Shown piece by piece: positions 1 through 7,786 of a stretch of 25,627 bases of DNA. Positions within the stretch are counted from its first letter, which is position 1; each line of letters opens with the position of its first letter. The DNA lies in NCBI GenBank assembly GCA_023445955.1, contig JAEXJH010000485.1:1-25627 (forward strand), written 5' to 3'. This stretch comes from Pseudomonadota bacterium. GTDB taxonomy: Bacteria > Pseudomonadota > Alphaproteobacteria > Caulobacterales > Caulobacteraceae. Made by a program: the position numbers and the translations under genes. The notes below the pieces were generated by a model that had not been told where the DNA came from, made no database searches, and saw nothing but the letters and a program-made list of their open reading frames with translations.

Positions 1-1669
1 GCTGAGCCGCGCTCGCGCCGCCGTCGACGCGGGCGTGGGTCGCCGAGAAGGCCGCCCGCACCGTCCAAGCCGCTGAGAGGTCCGCGGCGACGTCGCCCTC
101 GAGCCCGTAGGCATTGATCTGGCCGGCGTTCTGGCGCTGGCGCAGTACACCGCCGGCCGGGATGAAGCCGGCGATCGGGAAGGTCCCCGGACCGATGCCG
201 ATGGTGACATTGGTGATCGGGTCCTGCACCTGATTGTAGAAGACGCCGAGGTTCCATTTCGCCACGCCATCGCCAGATAGCCCCGTCTCGACGCCGTACA
301 GGGTCTCGGGCTTCAAGGACGCGTTGGCCTCGGTGACGTCGTTGCCGACGCGGAACGGACGATGCAGCTCGTTGAGCGTCGGCGGACGGAAGCCGGCATA
401 GGCGGCGGCGCGCACCCAGGTCGCGCCCGAGAGGCGCTGACGCACGCCGATGCGGCCGGTCGGCGTCGTGCCCGAGGCCTTGGCCGGCGGCGTGTCAAGC
501 GTCAGGGCGCCGGTTGCGGTGTCGCGCTCACGCCGGACGCCGTCGTAGGAGCGCCAGCCGTCCAGCCGCGCGCCGGCGGTCAGCGAGAAGTCCGTGCGGC
601 TGTAGGCCCCCTCGACATAGGCGCCGCCGACCAGGGTGCGGCCACCGGCCGTGCGCTGGCGGGTGAAGGCGCCGGTCATGTAGCGGAAGAGCTCGTGGGT
701 CCGGCCTTCCGTCATCCGGGCGTCGCCGCCCAGCTCCCACGACCAGTCGCCGGCCTTGCCCTGCCAAGCGGCGTTGAGGCCGTAGCCGCTGGCCGGGGTC
801 GAGTACTGGTCGTTGGCCGGCGTCGTGCCGACGCGGCCCGCCGCTACGGCGGCCGAGGTGTTTTCCAAGTCGCTCTTGCGGCCCCAAGCCTGCAGGCGCC
901 AGGTGTCACTCGCCAAGGTCACGGCCAGCGAGCCGCCGGTGGCGTTGGAGCGCGCGCCGACGAGGCCAGCGTCGCGCTTCTCCTGGAAGGCGCCCGCGCG
1001 GATCGCCCAGCGCACGCCGTTGAGATCGCCTTGGACCCGAGCGGCGATCGAGCCATCTTCCAAAGTCGTGGGCGTGTCTGCCGCGCCCGCCGCCGCGCCT
1101 CGGACCGGGCGATAGCCGTCGGTGCGCGAGCTGCTGGCGGTCAGCAGCAGGTGATCGGTCCCAAAGGTCCCCGCCGCACGCCAACCGTCGCGCTCGCGGG
1201 CTTCGGCCGTGAAGCTGGTCAGGCCGCCGCCGGCCGCGCGCTCACGCAGGGCCACGACGCCCGTCAGCGCGCCAGCGCCGTAGGGTCCCGCCCCCGCGCC
1301 GCGCACGACAGTGGCGCCAGAGAGACCCTCGCCCGGCAACGAGGTCCAGATCACCCAGCCGCCGAACGGGTCGTTCTGCGGCGCGCCATCCAACGTCACC
1401 AACGCCCGCCCCGCGCCCGACGGCGCAACGGCGCGAAGCGAGAGCCCCTGGATCGTGGGATTGGCGGCGTCACTGCCGGTGCGACGGAACAGCGAGACGC
1501 CCGGCGTGGTCTTCAGCACGTCATCGAGCCGCGCCTGCGCGCCCAGCTGGGCCGCATCGTAGGTCGCGGTGGAGAACGCCTCCTGCCCGGCCAGCGGCGG
1601 CAGCCGGGGCGCCTCGATGACGACCGTGGAGACCGAGGAGACCGAGGGCGGCGGGGCGTCAAGCGGCAC
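1..1669 (-). CDS. TonB-dependent receptor, partial (C-terminus off the left edge), no signal peptide
   Basis: An outer-membrane, TonB-energised receptor; the substrate cannot be told from sequence. The minus-strand frame is open from 1669 to the left edge, about 556 codons. I read a TonB-box-like STVVIEAP near residues 13-20, then a plug domain with LDDVLKTTPGVSLFRR, a PTIQGLSLR segment, LDGAPQNDPFGGW and VVRGAGAGPYGAGALTG, followed by barrel strands including GFRPPTLNELHRPFRVG. The only start is GTG at 1669, because an in-frame TAG lies at 1679-1681, 9 nt upstream. The protein therefore begins almost at the TonB box with no export signal, which is abnormal for this family. It lies 55 bp after the NodT-type gene on the same strand and may be co-transcribed with the efflux operon. 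It is either a 5'-truncated gene or one whose signal sequence was lost by frameshift or deletion. Family assignment is firm; functionality is doubtful. Confidence 0.85.
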   Translation of the reverse strand, partial: MPLDAPPPSVSSVSTVVIEAPRLPPLAGQEAFSTATYDAAQLGAQARLDDVLKTTPGVSLFRRTGSDAANPTIQGLSLRAVAPSGAGRALVTLDGAPQNDPFGGWVIWTSLPGEGLSGATVVRGAGAGPYGAGALTGVVALRERAAGGGLTSFTAEARERDGWRAAGTFGTDHLLLTASSSRTDGYRPVRGAAAGAADTPTTLEDGSIAARVQGDLNGVRWAIRAGAFQEKRDAGLVGARSNATGGSLAVTLASDTWRLQAWGRKSDLENTSAAVAAGRVGTTPANDQYSTPASGYGLNAAWQGKAGDWSWELGGDARMTEGRTHELFRYMTGAFTRQRTAGGRTLVGGAYVEGAYSRTDFSLTAGARLDGWRSYDGVRRERDTATGALTLDTPPAKASGTTPTGRIGVRQRLSGATWVRAAAYAGFRPPTLNELHRPFRVGNDVTEANASLKPETLYGVETGLSGDGVAKWNLGVFYNQVQDPITNVTIGIGPGTFPIAGFIPAGGVLRQRQNAGQINAYGLEGDVAADLSAAWTVRAAFSATHARVDGGASAAQ

Positions 1670-1724
1670 GGGCGAACTCTACTGTGGCGAAAGGCTATGC
1701 TTAGCCCAAAGCCCTACGGCGCCG

Positions 1725-3143
1725 CTATCGTTCCCAGCCGCCGCCCAGGGCCAGGAACAGATTGACCTGATCGTTCGCCACCTGGCTGTCGGAGGTCGCC
1801 AGGGCCGCTTCCGCGGTCGCCAAGGTGCGTTGGGCGTCCAGGCCGGCCAGGTACGGGCTCTTGCCGGCGCGATAGAGCGTCTGGGCCTGTGTCTCGGCGA
1901 GGGCGGCCTGGTCGCGGGCGGCCTTCAGCGCGGCCTGGCGCTGCAGGTCGTGGGCGTAGGCGTCCAGGCTGGTCTCGGTCTCGCGCAGAGCGGTCAGCAC
2001 CACGCCGTCGAACCGGGCCAGCGCGCCATCGGCGCCCGCTTCGGCTTGACGGATCCGCGCGCGCTCGCCCTCGCCCGGCAGGGTCCAGGAGATCAGCGAG
2101 GTCAGGCCCCAGCGGTTGGCCGGCGCCTGGCCGATGTCGGCCAGCAGGCCCGTCGAGCCCGCGCCGACGCCCAGGGTGATGTTCGGATAAAGCGCGCCCA
2201 TGGCCACGCCGATGCGGGCCGTCTGGCCGGCCAGGGTCCGCTCGGCCTGGCGCACGTCCGGGCGGCGCTTCAGCAGCGCTGCGCCGTCGCCGACCGGGAT
2301 CGGACGGCTGAGGGTCGGCGGCGCCACGCAGGCCGCGCCGGCCTTGGGGAACTCGGCCGGCGGCTTGCCGGTCAGCGTGGCCAGCTTGTAGAGCGCCGCG
2401 CGGCGACGGCTCTGGAAGGTCGGTAGGCTGGCGCGCGACAGGTCCAGCTGAGCCTGGGCGCGGGTGACGTCCACGGCCGTGCCTCGACCGGCTCTCACCA
2501 GCTTCTGGGTCACGCCCAGGCTGCGGGTCTGGAGGTCCAGGGTCTTCTGGGCCACGACCAGTTCGTGGCCATTGGCGCAGGCCTCGACATAGGCGCGGGC
2601 CACGTCGGCGGCGACGCTGACGCGGGCCAGGTCGAGCGCGGCCTGCGAGGCCTCGGCGTCGGCGTGGGCGGCCTCGGCGGCGCGCTTGATGCGGCCGACC
2701 AGATCGACTTGATAGGAGACCTTCACGCCGACATCGGCCAGGTTCTCGACCGGCAGCGGCTCGGCCTTCAGGAACTGCTCGCCGGATTCCCGCGAGTGCA
2801 TGGCGGCGGCCGAGGCGCCGGCCGAGAAGCCGCCCGCGTCGTCGGCCTCGCCGGCGATGGCCTGGGCCCGCGCCAGGTTGGCGGCGGCGACGCGCAGGTC
2901 GGTATTGGCCTTCAGCGCTTCCTCGACCAGGCCGTTCAGCACCGGGTCTTCATAGAGCTTCCACCAGCCGGCCGGGACCGGGTCCTGGCTGACCGGTGCG
3001 ATGGCCGCGCCCATGAAGGCGCCCTGCGCGGTCGGGGCGTTGATCTTGGCCTGCTCCGGCAGCTTGTAGTTCGGGCCGACGGTCGTGCAGGCGGCCAGCG
3101 CCAGCAGAGAGCCGGCGACCACAAACGTGCGTAAAGGGCTCAT
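1725..3143 (-). CDS. NodT-type outer-membrane efflux lipoprotein (TolC-like channel)
   Basis: Outer-membrane channel of a tripartite efflux pump, 472 aa, the usual length for the NodT/OprM family. The N-terminus MSPLRTFVVAGSLLALAAC is a lipoprotein signal with lipobox LAAC and Cys19 as the lipidated residue, followed by TVGPNYKLP, the typical family opening. Two outer-membrane efflux repeats follow; long heptad-like Ala/Leu/Gln-rich helices (for example around DLRVAAANLARAQAIAGEA and DLARVSVAADVARAYVEA) match the coiled-coil channel. Its start overlaps the 3' end of the HlyD-type gene by 4 bp (ATGA), so the two are translationally coupled. It supplies the outer-membrane exit for the FUSC/HlyD pump encoded just upstream. 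Confidence 0.95.
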   Translation of the reverse strand: MSPLRTFVVAGSLLALAACTTVGPNYKLPEQAKINAPTAQGAFMGAAIAPVSQDPVPAGWWKLYEDPVLNGLVEEALKANTDLRVAAANLARAQAIAGEADDAGGFSAGASAAAMHSRESGEQFLKAEPLPVENLADVGVKVSYQVDLVGRIKRAAEAAHADAEASQAALDLARVSVAADVARAYVEACANGHELVVAQKTLDLQTRSLGVTQKLVRAGRGTAVDVTRAQAQLDLSRASLPTFQSRRRAALYKLATLTGKPPAEFPKAGAACVAPPTLSRPIPVGDGAALLKRRPDVRQAERTLAGQTARIGVAMGALYPNITLGVGAGSTGLLADIGQAPANRWGLTSLISWTLPGEGERARIRQAEAGADGALARFDGVVLTALRETETSLDAYAHDLQRQAALKAARDQAALAETQAQTLYRAGKSPYLAGLDAQRTLATAEAALATSDSQVANDQVNLFLALGGGWER

Positions 3144-4021
3144 CGACCCGCTCCCACCACCGCCACCGTGGCGGTGCGGCCGGCGATCAGGCGCAGGTCG
3201 CGCGGCGTCTGGTCCAGCGCCACGCGCACCGGCACCCGCTGGGCCAGGCGCACCCAGCTGAAGGTCGGATTGACGTTAGGCAACATGTTGCCGCTGGCGG
3301 CGCGATCGCGGTCCTCGATGCCAGCGGCGATCGACTGGATGTGGCCCTTCAGCGGCCGGTCGTCGCCCATCACCTTGACGGTCACCGGCTGGCCGATCCG
3401 CAGACCCGACAGCTTGGTTTCCTCGAAATAGCCCTCGACCCGGAACGAGCGGCTGTCGATCAAGGCCAGCACCGGCTTGCCGGCGGTGACGTAGTCGCCG
3501 GTGCGCAGGGTGAGATCCGAGAGGAAGCCGTCGGTCGGCGCAGTCACGACAGTGCGCTGCAGGTTCAGCGCCGCCACGTCGCGGGCCGCCAGGGCCTGGG
3601 ACAGGGCCGCCTGGCTCTGCTCGACCTTGGCCAGGCTCTGCTCGGTGACCTCGCCGGCCACCAGGTCGCCGAGCGTGCGGTTGCGGGAGAGCTCGCGGCG
3701 GGCCTGGGCCAGCATCACGCGCTGGGCCTCGACGGCGGCGTCAGCCTGGCGCAGGGCCAGGGCGTAGCGTTCGCGGTCGACATAGAACAGCGGCTGGCCG
3801 GCCTTGACCGTCTGATCGTTGGCGGCGTCGACGCGCGTGACCAGGCCCGAGACGTCGGGGGCCACCTGCACGACATCGGCGCGGACGCGGCCGTCGCGGG
3901 TCCAGGGATCGACCTGGTAGTGGGTCCACAGCGCCTTGCCGCCGACCAGGGCGGCGATGACGACGGCGCCGGTGACGGTCACGCGAGCGGTGGTGAGCAG
4001 AACGGTCTTCAGCGGGGGCAT
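3140..4021 (-). CDS. HlyD/EmrA-type periplasmic adaptor of a FUSC efflux pump
   Basis: Membrane-fusion (adaptor) protein joining the inner-membrane FUSC pump to the outer-membrane channel. I chose the ATG at 4021 (MPPLKTVLL, 293 aa), not an in-frame start 45 nt further up, because it lies 2 nt after the DUF1656 stop and opens directly into a membrane anchor (residues about 8-30). Residues about 38-80 hold the first biotinyl-lipoyl half (VDPWTRDGRVRADVVQVAPDVSG...V), a helical hairpin spans about 85-150, and the second half starts at VVTAPTDGFLSDLTLRTGDYV. The sequence LPNVNPTFSWVRLAQRVPVRV is typical of AaeA/EmrA-like adaptors paired with aromatic-acid exporters. No clear Shine-Dalgarno is present, consistent with translational coupling to DUF1656. 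Confidence 0.94.
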   Translation of the reverse strand: MPPLKTVLLTTARVTVTGAVVIAALVGGKALWTHYQVDPWTRDGRVRADVVQVAPDVSGLVTRVDAANDQTVKAGQPLFYVDRERYALALRQADAAVEAQRVMLAQARRELSRNRTLGDLVAGEVTEQSLAKVEQSQAALSQALAARDVAALNLQRTVVTAPTDGFLSDLTLRTGDYVTAGKPVLALIDSRSFRVEGYFEETKLSGLRIGQPVTVKVMGDDRPLKGHIQSIAAGIEDRDRAASGNMLPNVNPTFSWVRLAQRVPVRVALDQTPRDLRLIAGRTATVAVVGAGR

Positions 4022-4023
4022 GA

Positions 4024-4233
4024 TTACAGCTTCAGCGGGGATGGGACCGTCACGACGACGGCCCAAAGGATGACGAACAGGGCGGTGTCGAACAGCGCCG
4101 GATGCCAGACGAGGCGGTAGGCCCCGGCCTTCGACAACACGCGGCGCAGCACGAACGAGGCGGCCAGGGCGATCACCGCCGAGACCAGGACGGACGACAG
4201 GAAGACCCCGTCGATGGCAAACTCGCCGATCAT
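4024..4233 (-). CDS. DUF1656 (AaeX-like) small membrane protein
   Basis: A 69-aa membrane protein beginning MIGEFAIDGVFLSSVLVSAV and ending VVVTVPSPLKL. It has two hydrophobic segments, about residues 10-30 and 47-65, as in the DUF1656/AaeX family. Proteins of this family are encoded between FUSC pumps and HlyD adaptors in proteobacterial aromatic-acid or drug efflux operons; their exact role is unknown. The ATG overlaps the FUSC stop as ATGA (4230-4233), and the next gene begins 2 nt after its TAA, so the three are translated in a coupled way. The same bases also lie inside a longer open frame that overlaps the FUSC gene; that extension is a shadow. Confidence 0.9.
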   Translation of the reverse strand: MIGEFAIDGVFLSSVLVSAVIALAASFVLRRVLSKAGAYRLVWHPALFDTALFVILWAVVVTVPSPLKL

Positions 4234-6248
4234 CGGGCGATCTCCGGAACGAAGGCCGGGGCCTCCGGGAACAGGTTGCGGCGCAGGCCGACCAGGCCCG
4301 ACACGCCCTGCACCGCCGAGGCGGCGGGGGCGATCGAGAGGCCGCGCAGGGCCGCGTCGATGCGGGTCAGCAGGTCGTCTCCGGGCTTGCGCGCCTCGCC
4401 GGCGGCGAGGGCGGCGAAGTGATCGCCGACGCCGTCGAGGGCGGCGTCCAGGCGCTCGCGTCCCTCGGGCGGCAGGTCCGGCCGGGCGGCCTGGACAGCG
4501 ACCAGGTTCATGCCGACCCGCAGGTCGCGCAGGGCGTCGACGCCGACGAAGTCGTGGCGCTCGCCGGCTTCGGCCAGCTTGGGCGTCAGCATGCCCAGGC
4601 GATCGACCAGGATGGCGGCGAAGGCGGCCGGCTCCGGCGCCTGGCGGGCGCGGGCCAGGCGGGAAAGACCGCGCCAGGTGCGCACCAGCAGCCGCCGCGC
4701 GCTGGCGTCCACGCCCATCGAGCGCAGGCCGGCGGTGACGACGATGGCGAACAGCAGGCCGACGAACTGGGCCAGGTTGCCATTCAGGAAGCTGGCGAAG
4801 TCGGCGCTGAACGTCTCCTGCAGGGTCAGGGCGTTGCAGAAGCCGATCAGCATGGCCAGGGCCGCGCCCATCCGCTTGGGGTCGGGGATGTAGAGGCCGA
4901 TGAACAGCAGCGGCGGGGCCATCACGGCCAGCAGCATCGGGAAGCCGTCGATCGCCGGCAGGATGGCGAACATGTAGAGCGCCGACAGCGGCAGCGAGGC
5001 CAGGGTGAAGAGGCCGAAGCTCTTGATGGCCGGCACCGGGTCGTCCATCGCCGCAAAGAAACAGCAGAACACCGCCGCCATGACCGGGGCCGAGGCGCCG
5101 TCGCCCCAGCCGGACACGATCCAGGTCGCGCTGGCCAGCAGGATGGCGATCACCGCCGCGCCGCCCGAGAGCAGGGCCAGCGGCAGGTCGGCGTGCATCG
5201 GACGCATCCCCTTTGCGCGTGCTGAGGCCTCCAGTCCTGGCGACAGCGGCGCGTCGGGATTGTCGAGGCGAGCCATCAGGGCGTGCCCCTCGGCCAGGGC
5301 GCGGACGGCTTCGGAGAGACGCACCAGCAGGCTCTCGATCAGCAGGCTGTCCCAGGCCGCGCCGCGGCGGCGGGCGGCCAGGTCGTTCAGGCGCTCGATC
5401 AAATCGAGACCCTGGTCGCGCGATCCGCCGGCCTCGATCCAGACCACCACCGCGTCCAGGGCGGCGCGGACGCGGTCGTCGCGCACCTCGCGCAGGGCTT
5501 CCATCCGGTCGGCCAGGCCCGAGAGCAGCGGGATCAGCAGCAGCATGCGCTCGTGCAGGGCGCGGACGACGCCGGTGGTCTCGCGCAGGCGCGAGGTGTC
5601 GAACGGCAGGTGGACGGCCAGCATCTGGATCTCGCTGGCGGCGGCGGCCAGGTGGCGGCGGTCGCGGGCGATGGCCTCTGCATCCTGCCCCTTCAGCACG
5701 TCCAGCGCCCAGCGGTCTGCCTCGCCCAGCCAGGTCGACAGCCGATCCTTCAGGACCGCGCCGACCGGGCGCGGGAAGATCAGGCTGTGGGTCAGGGTGG
5801 CGCAGACGATGCCGAGGCCGATTTCGATCACCCGCCAGACGGCCAGGTCGAAGATCGCGCCCGGCTGGTTGACGGCGGGAAAGCCGATGATCGCAGCGGT
5901 GTAGCCGGCCAGCATCAGCAGGTAGCTGCGCGGCGTGCGGTCCAGCAGCGAGACGGTGAGACAGCCGCCGACCCACAGGGCCAGGGCCAAGGTCAGCAGC
6001 ACCGGGGCGTTGACCAGGGCCGGCACCAAGGCGACGGCGGCCGCCGCGCCCAGGATGGTGCCCAGCACGCGATAGACGGCCTTGGAGCGCACGGCCCCGG
6101 CCAGCGGCTGGCTGACGATATAGGCCGTGGTCATCGCCCAGTAGGGCCGCGGCAGGCCCAGCGCGAAGCCGATATAAAGGGCCAGCATCGCCGCCGCGAA
6201 GCTGTTCACCGAGAACAGCACCGTATGCCGATCGAACTTGGGGAGCAT
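4230..6248 (-). CDS. FUSC-family inner-membrane exporter (AaeB/fusaric-acid-resistance type)
   Basis: Inner-membrane component of an efflux pump, 672 aa, normal for the AaeB/FusC class. The N-terminal block of hydrophobic segments spans residues about 12-165 (FAAAMLALYIGFALGLPRPYWAM is the family signature), followed by a soluble helical region (about 170-345), a second membrane block (about 347-510, including YMFAILPAIDGFPMLLAVMA) and a C-terminal soluble domain. This repeat layout is the FUSC architecture. Family members export aromatic carboxylates such as p-hydroxybenzoate or fusaric acid; the substrate here is unknown. It lies 6 bp after marR and overlaps DUF1656 by 4 bp, so it is the first pump gene of the operon and likely controlled by the MarR regulator. 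Confidence 0.95.
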   Translation of the reverse strand: MLPKFDRHTVLFSVNSFAAAMLALYIGFALGLPRPYWAMTTAYIVSQPLAGAVRSKAVYRVLGTILGAAAAVALVPALVNAPVLLTLALALWVGGCLTVSLLDRTPRSYLLMLAGYTAAIIGFPAVNQPGAIFDLAVWRVIEIGLGIVCATLTHSLIFPRPVGAVLKDRLSTWLGEADRWALDVLKGQDAEAIARDRRHLAAAASEIQMLAVHLPFDTSRLRETTGVVRALHERMLLLIPLLSGLADRMEALREVRDDRVRAALDAVVVWIEAGGSRDQGLDLIERLNDLAARRRGAAWDSLLIESLLVRLSEAVRALAEGHALMARLDNPDAPLSPGLEASARAKGMRPMHADLPLALLSGGAAVIAILLASATWIVSGWGDGASAPVMAAVFCCFFAAMDDPVPAIKSFGLFTLASLPLSALYMFAILPAIDGFPMLLAVMAPPLLFIGLYIPDPKRMGAALAMLIGFCNALTLQETFSADFASFLNGNLAQFVGLLFAIVVTAGLRSMGVDASARRLLVRTWRGLSRLARARQAPEPAAFAAILVDRLGMLTPKLAEAGERHDFVGVDALRDLRVGMNLVAVQAARPDLPPEGRERLDAALDGVGDHFAALAAGEARKPGDDLLTRIDAALRGLSIAPAASAVQGVSGLVGLRRNLFPEAPAFVPEIAR

Positions 6249-6254
6249 GGCGCG

Positions 6255-6713
6255 TTAGACCGCCTGCCCCGCCGCCGCGTCGAGCGCGGCCTCGAAGGCG
6301 GCGAAGGTGCGAACGGCGGCCGCCAGGTCGGCGTCGCCGACATCGGCCAGCATCTGGGCGCGCACCACCTGCACGGCGTCCTCGACCACGGCGGCCAGCG
6401 CCTGGCCCTCGGCCGTCAGGTGCAGGGTCTTGGCCCGCTTGTCGGAGGGATCGTCGCGGCGCTCGACCAGACCGGCCTGGCTGAGTTGATCCAGGATGCG
6501 GACCAGCGAAGGCCCCTCTACCCCGATTTCCTCGGCCAGCATGCCCTGGCGCATGCCGCCGCCCGCGCGGGCGATGTGCAGCACCGGCATGGCCTTGGCG
6601 TCCGAGATGCCGTGGGCGGCCAGGGCGCGATTGACCTCCTTGCGGTAGATCCGCGCCAGGCGCAGCAGAGCGCCGGCAAAGGCGCGTTCGTCGAGGGTGC
6701 GAATGGTGGTCAT
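6255..6713 (-). CDS. MarR-family transcriptional regulator of the efflux operon
   Basis: A 152-aa winged-helix repressor of the MarR type. Helix 1 begins around FAGALLRLARIYRKEVNRAL; the helix-turn-helix is near GMRQGMLAEEIGVEGPSLVRILDQLSQAGLVERR (residues about 53-86), and the wing follows with RRDDPSDKRAKTLHLT, the family hallmark (D-x-R-D/S-K-R-x-K). It is the first gene of the minus-strand efflux operon with only 6 bp to the FUSC gene, so it is co-transcribed with what it probably controls. Palindromic GATAG/CTATC elements cover its promoter, indicating autoregulation. By analogy with similar operons, an aromatic acid or phenolic ligand may relieve repression; this is inference. Confidence 0.95.
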   Translation of the reverse strand: MTTIRTLDERAFAGALLRLARIYRKEVNRALAAHGISDAKAMPVLHIARAGGGMRQGMLAEEIGVEGPSLVRILDQLSQAGLVERRDDPSDKRAKTLHLTAEGQALAAVVEDAVQVVRAQMLADVGDADLAAAVRTFAAFEAALDAAAGQAV

Positions 6714-6724
6714 GGAACGGCGAT

Positions 6725-6769
6725 CTATCAGATAGGTAGCTTCCTATTTATATTAGATAGGATGCTATC
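6725..6769. promoter_or_regulatory. MarR operator array (three GATAG/CTATC palindromes)
   Basis: Three inverted repeats built from the same half-site lie in 45 bp: CTATCAGATAG (6725-6735), ATAGGTAGCTTCCTAT (6732-6747, symmetric except one base pair in each arm) and GATAGGATGCTATC (6756-6769, 12 of 14 symmetric). One covers the predicted -10/spacer and another the predicted transcription start. Their AT-rich character stands out from the roughly two-thirds GC surroundings. They fit binding of the MarR protein encoded next to them; this is inferred from position and symmetry. Confidence 0.65.
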
Positions 6770-6782
6770 GATCTTGGTGCAA
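6754..6782 (-). promoter_or_regulatory. Putative promoter of the marR-efflux operon
   Basis: On the minus strand, TTGCAC at 6777-6782 is followed after 17 bp by TATCTA at 6754-6759, giving a reasonable sigma70-type promoter. It predicts a start near 6747 and a leader of about 34 nt before the marR ATG at 6713. No strong Shine-Dalgarno precedes that ATG. The -10 and start site are embedded in the palindromes listed separately. Confidence 0.5.
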
Positions 6783-6802
6783 GGGCGGACTTCGTTGGAC
6801 CC

Positions 6803-7786
6803 CTACCGCTTCTCGTCCAGCCTCAGGAACCGCGCAGCGTTGTCGTGGAAGATCGCCTTCTTCTGGGCGGCGGTGAGGAAGTCGGCGGAATTGATCGCCT
6901 CAATCGCCGCGCCGATCGCGCCGGGCCACACCATCTGGTCGGAGCCGAACATGATGCGGTCGCCATAGCCCGCCTCGACCAGTCGCCGCAGGTAGCGGTG
7001 GAACTCCGCGCGCGGCTGGGTGAAGTCGATGACGGCGACGTCCAGATAGACCTGCGGGTGGGCGTAGAGCAGCGCGATCATCCGATCGACGTTCGGCCAG
7101 CCGCCGTGCATCACATAGAGCCGCAGCTTGGGATGGCGGATCAGCACGTCCTCCAGCAGCAGCGGATCGGACAGGCTGGCGCGGTACTTGGTCAGGCCCA
7201 GATAGGCCGCGCCCGGCGGGCCGGGGCCAATATGGATGGCGGCGGGGATGTCCAGCTCCTCGGCCAGCGCCCAGTAGGGCTCCAGCTTCGGATCGTTGGG
7301 CGCGATCCCGTCGTACTGCGCGGCGATCTCGCCCAGCACCACCATCTGGCCGGCCGCGTGCAGCGCCCGCAGGGCCTCGACCGGCGGCGGGTCGGACATG
7401 TCGACATAGATGGCGGGCAGGATCCGCTTGGGCTCGGCTTTCTTCCAGGCGGCCACGAAGTCCGGCGGACCGCTGGTCACCGCCAGGATGTCGTAGCGGC
7501 GCAGCTGCGCCAGGCTCTGCTCGCGCAGCTCGGCGTCGGTCTTGGCCGACAGCACCGGATGGGCGCAGGCCGGCTTGTCCTTGAAGGTCTTGCCCGCGTA
7601 GGTCGGCGGATCCCAACGAGGATCGCGCTGGGGCATCACGTCGTAGGGCGCGCAGACATAGACCTGCGGCGGTCCCTCGGCGTCCGCCGGGAGCGCGTGC
7701 AGGTGCATGTCGATGATCGCCTGGGCGCCGGCGGTTGACGCCGCCAGGCTCAGGATCACACCCGCCGCGCCCCCGACGATCCGCAC
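6803..7786 (-). CDS. Exported amidohydrolase (amidohydrolase_2 family)
   Basis: A metal-dependent TIM-barrel hydrolase or decarboxylase of the amidohydrolase_2 group, 327 aa. The start is GTG at 7786, sharing one base with the stop of the dienelactone-hydrolase gene (TAGTG). This gives an N-terminal signal peptide (RIVGGAAGVILSLAASTAGAQA) cleaved near residue 24. Metal-site motifs visible are DMHLH just after the signal, IHIGPGPPG, YVMHGGWPNVDRM and the C-terminal FGSDQMVWP with the expected Asp. A Sec signal implies a periplasmic enzyme, less common for this family. The substrate is unknown; coupling to an exported dienelactone hydrolase suggests hydrolysis of lactones, esters or amides. A longer frame running back to 8431 is only the shadow of the upstream gene. 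Confidence 0.88.
   Translation of the reverse strand: MRIVGGAAGVILSLAASTAGAQAIIDMHLHALPADAEGPPQVYVCAPYDVMPQRDPRWDPPTYAGKTFKDKPACAHPVLSAKTDAELREQSLAQLRRYDILAVTSGPPDFVAAWKKAEPKRILPAIYVDMSDPPPVEALRALHAAGQMVVLGEIAAQYDGIAPNDPKLEPYWALAEELDIPAAIHIGPGPPGAAYLGLTKYRASLSDPLLLEDVLIRHPKLRLYVMHGGWPNVDRMIALLYAHPQVYLDVAVIDFTQPRAEFHRYLRRLVEAGYGDRIMFGSDQMVWPGAIGAAIEAINSADFLTAAQKKAIFHDNAARFLRLDEKR

Noticed and set aside
362..1765. 467-codon plus-strand open frame
   Set aside because: It is antisense to the TonB receptor, Arg/Ala/Gly-rich with no domain, and its codon pattern mirrors the real gene; a high-GC shadow.
4024..5976. 650-codon minus-strand frame ending in the DUF1656 sequence
   Set aside because: Only its last 69 codons form a protein-like sequence (DUF1656); the rest is an out-of-frame Arg/Pro/Gly-rich reading of the FUSC gene.
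5283..6968. 561-codon plus-strand open frame across marR and its promoter
   Set aside because: Antisense to FUSC and marR, Gln/Gly/Arg-rich composition, no recognisable domain, crosses an AT-rich operator region.
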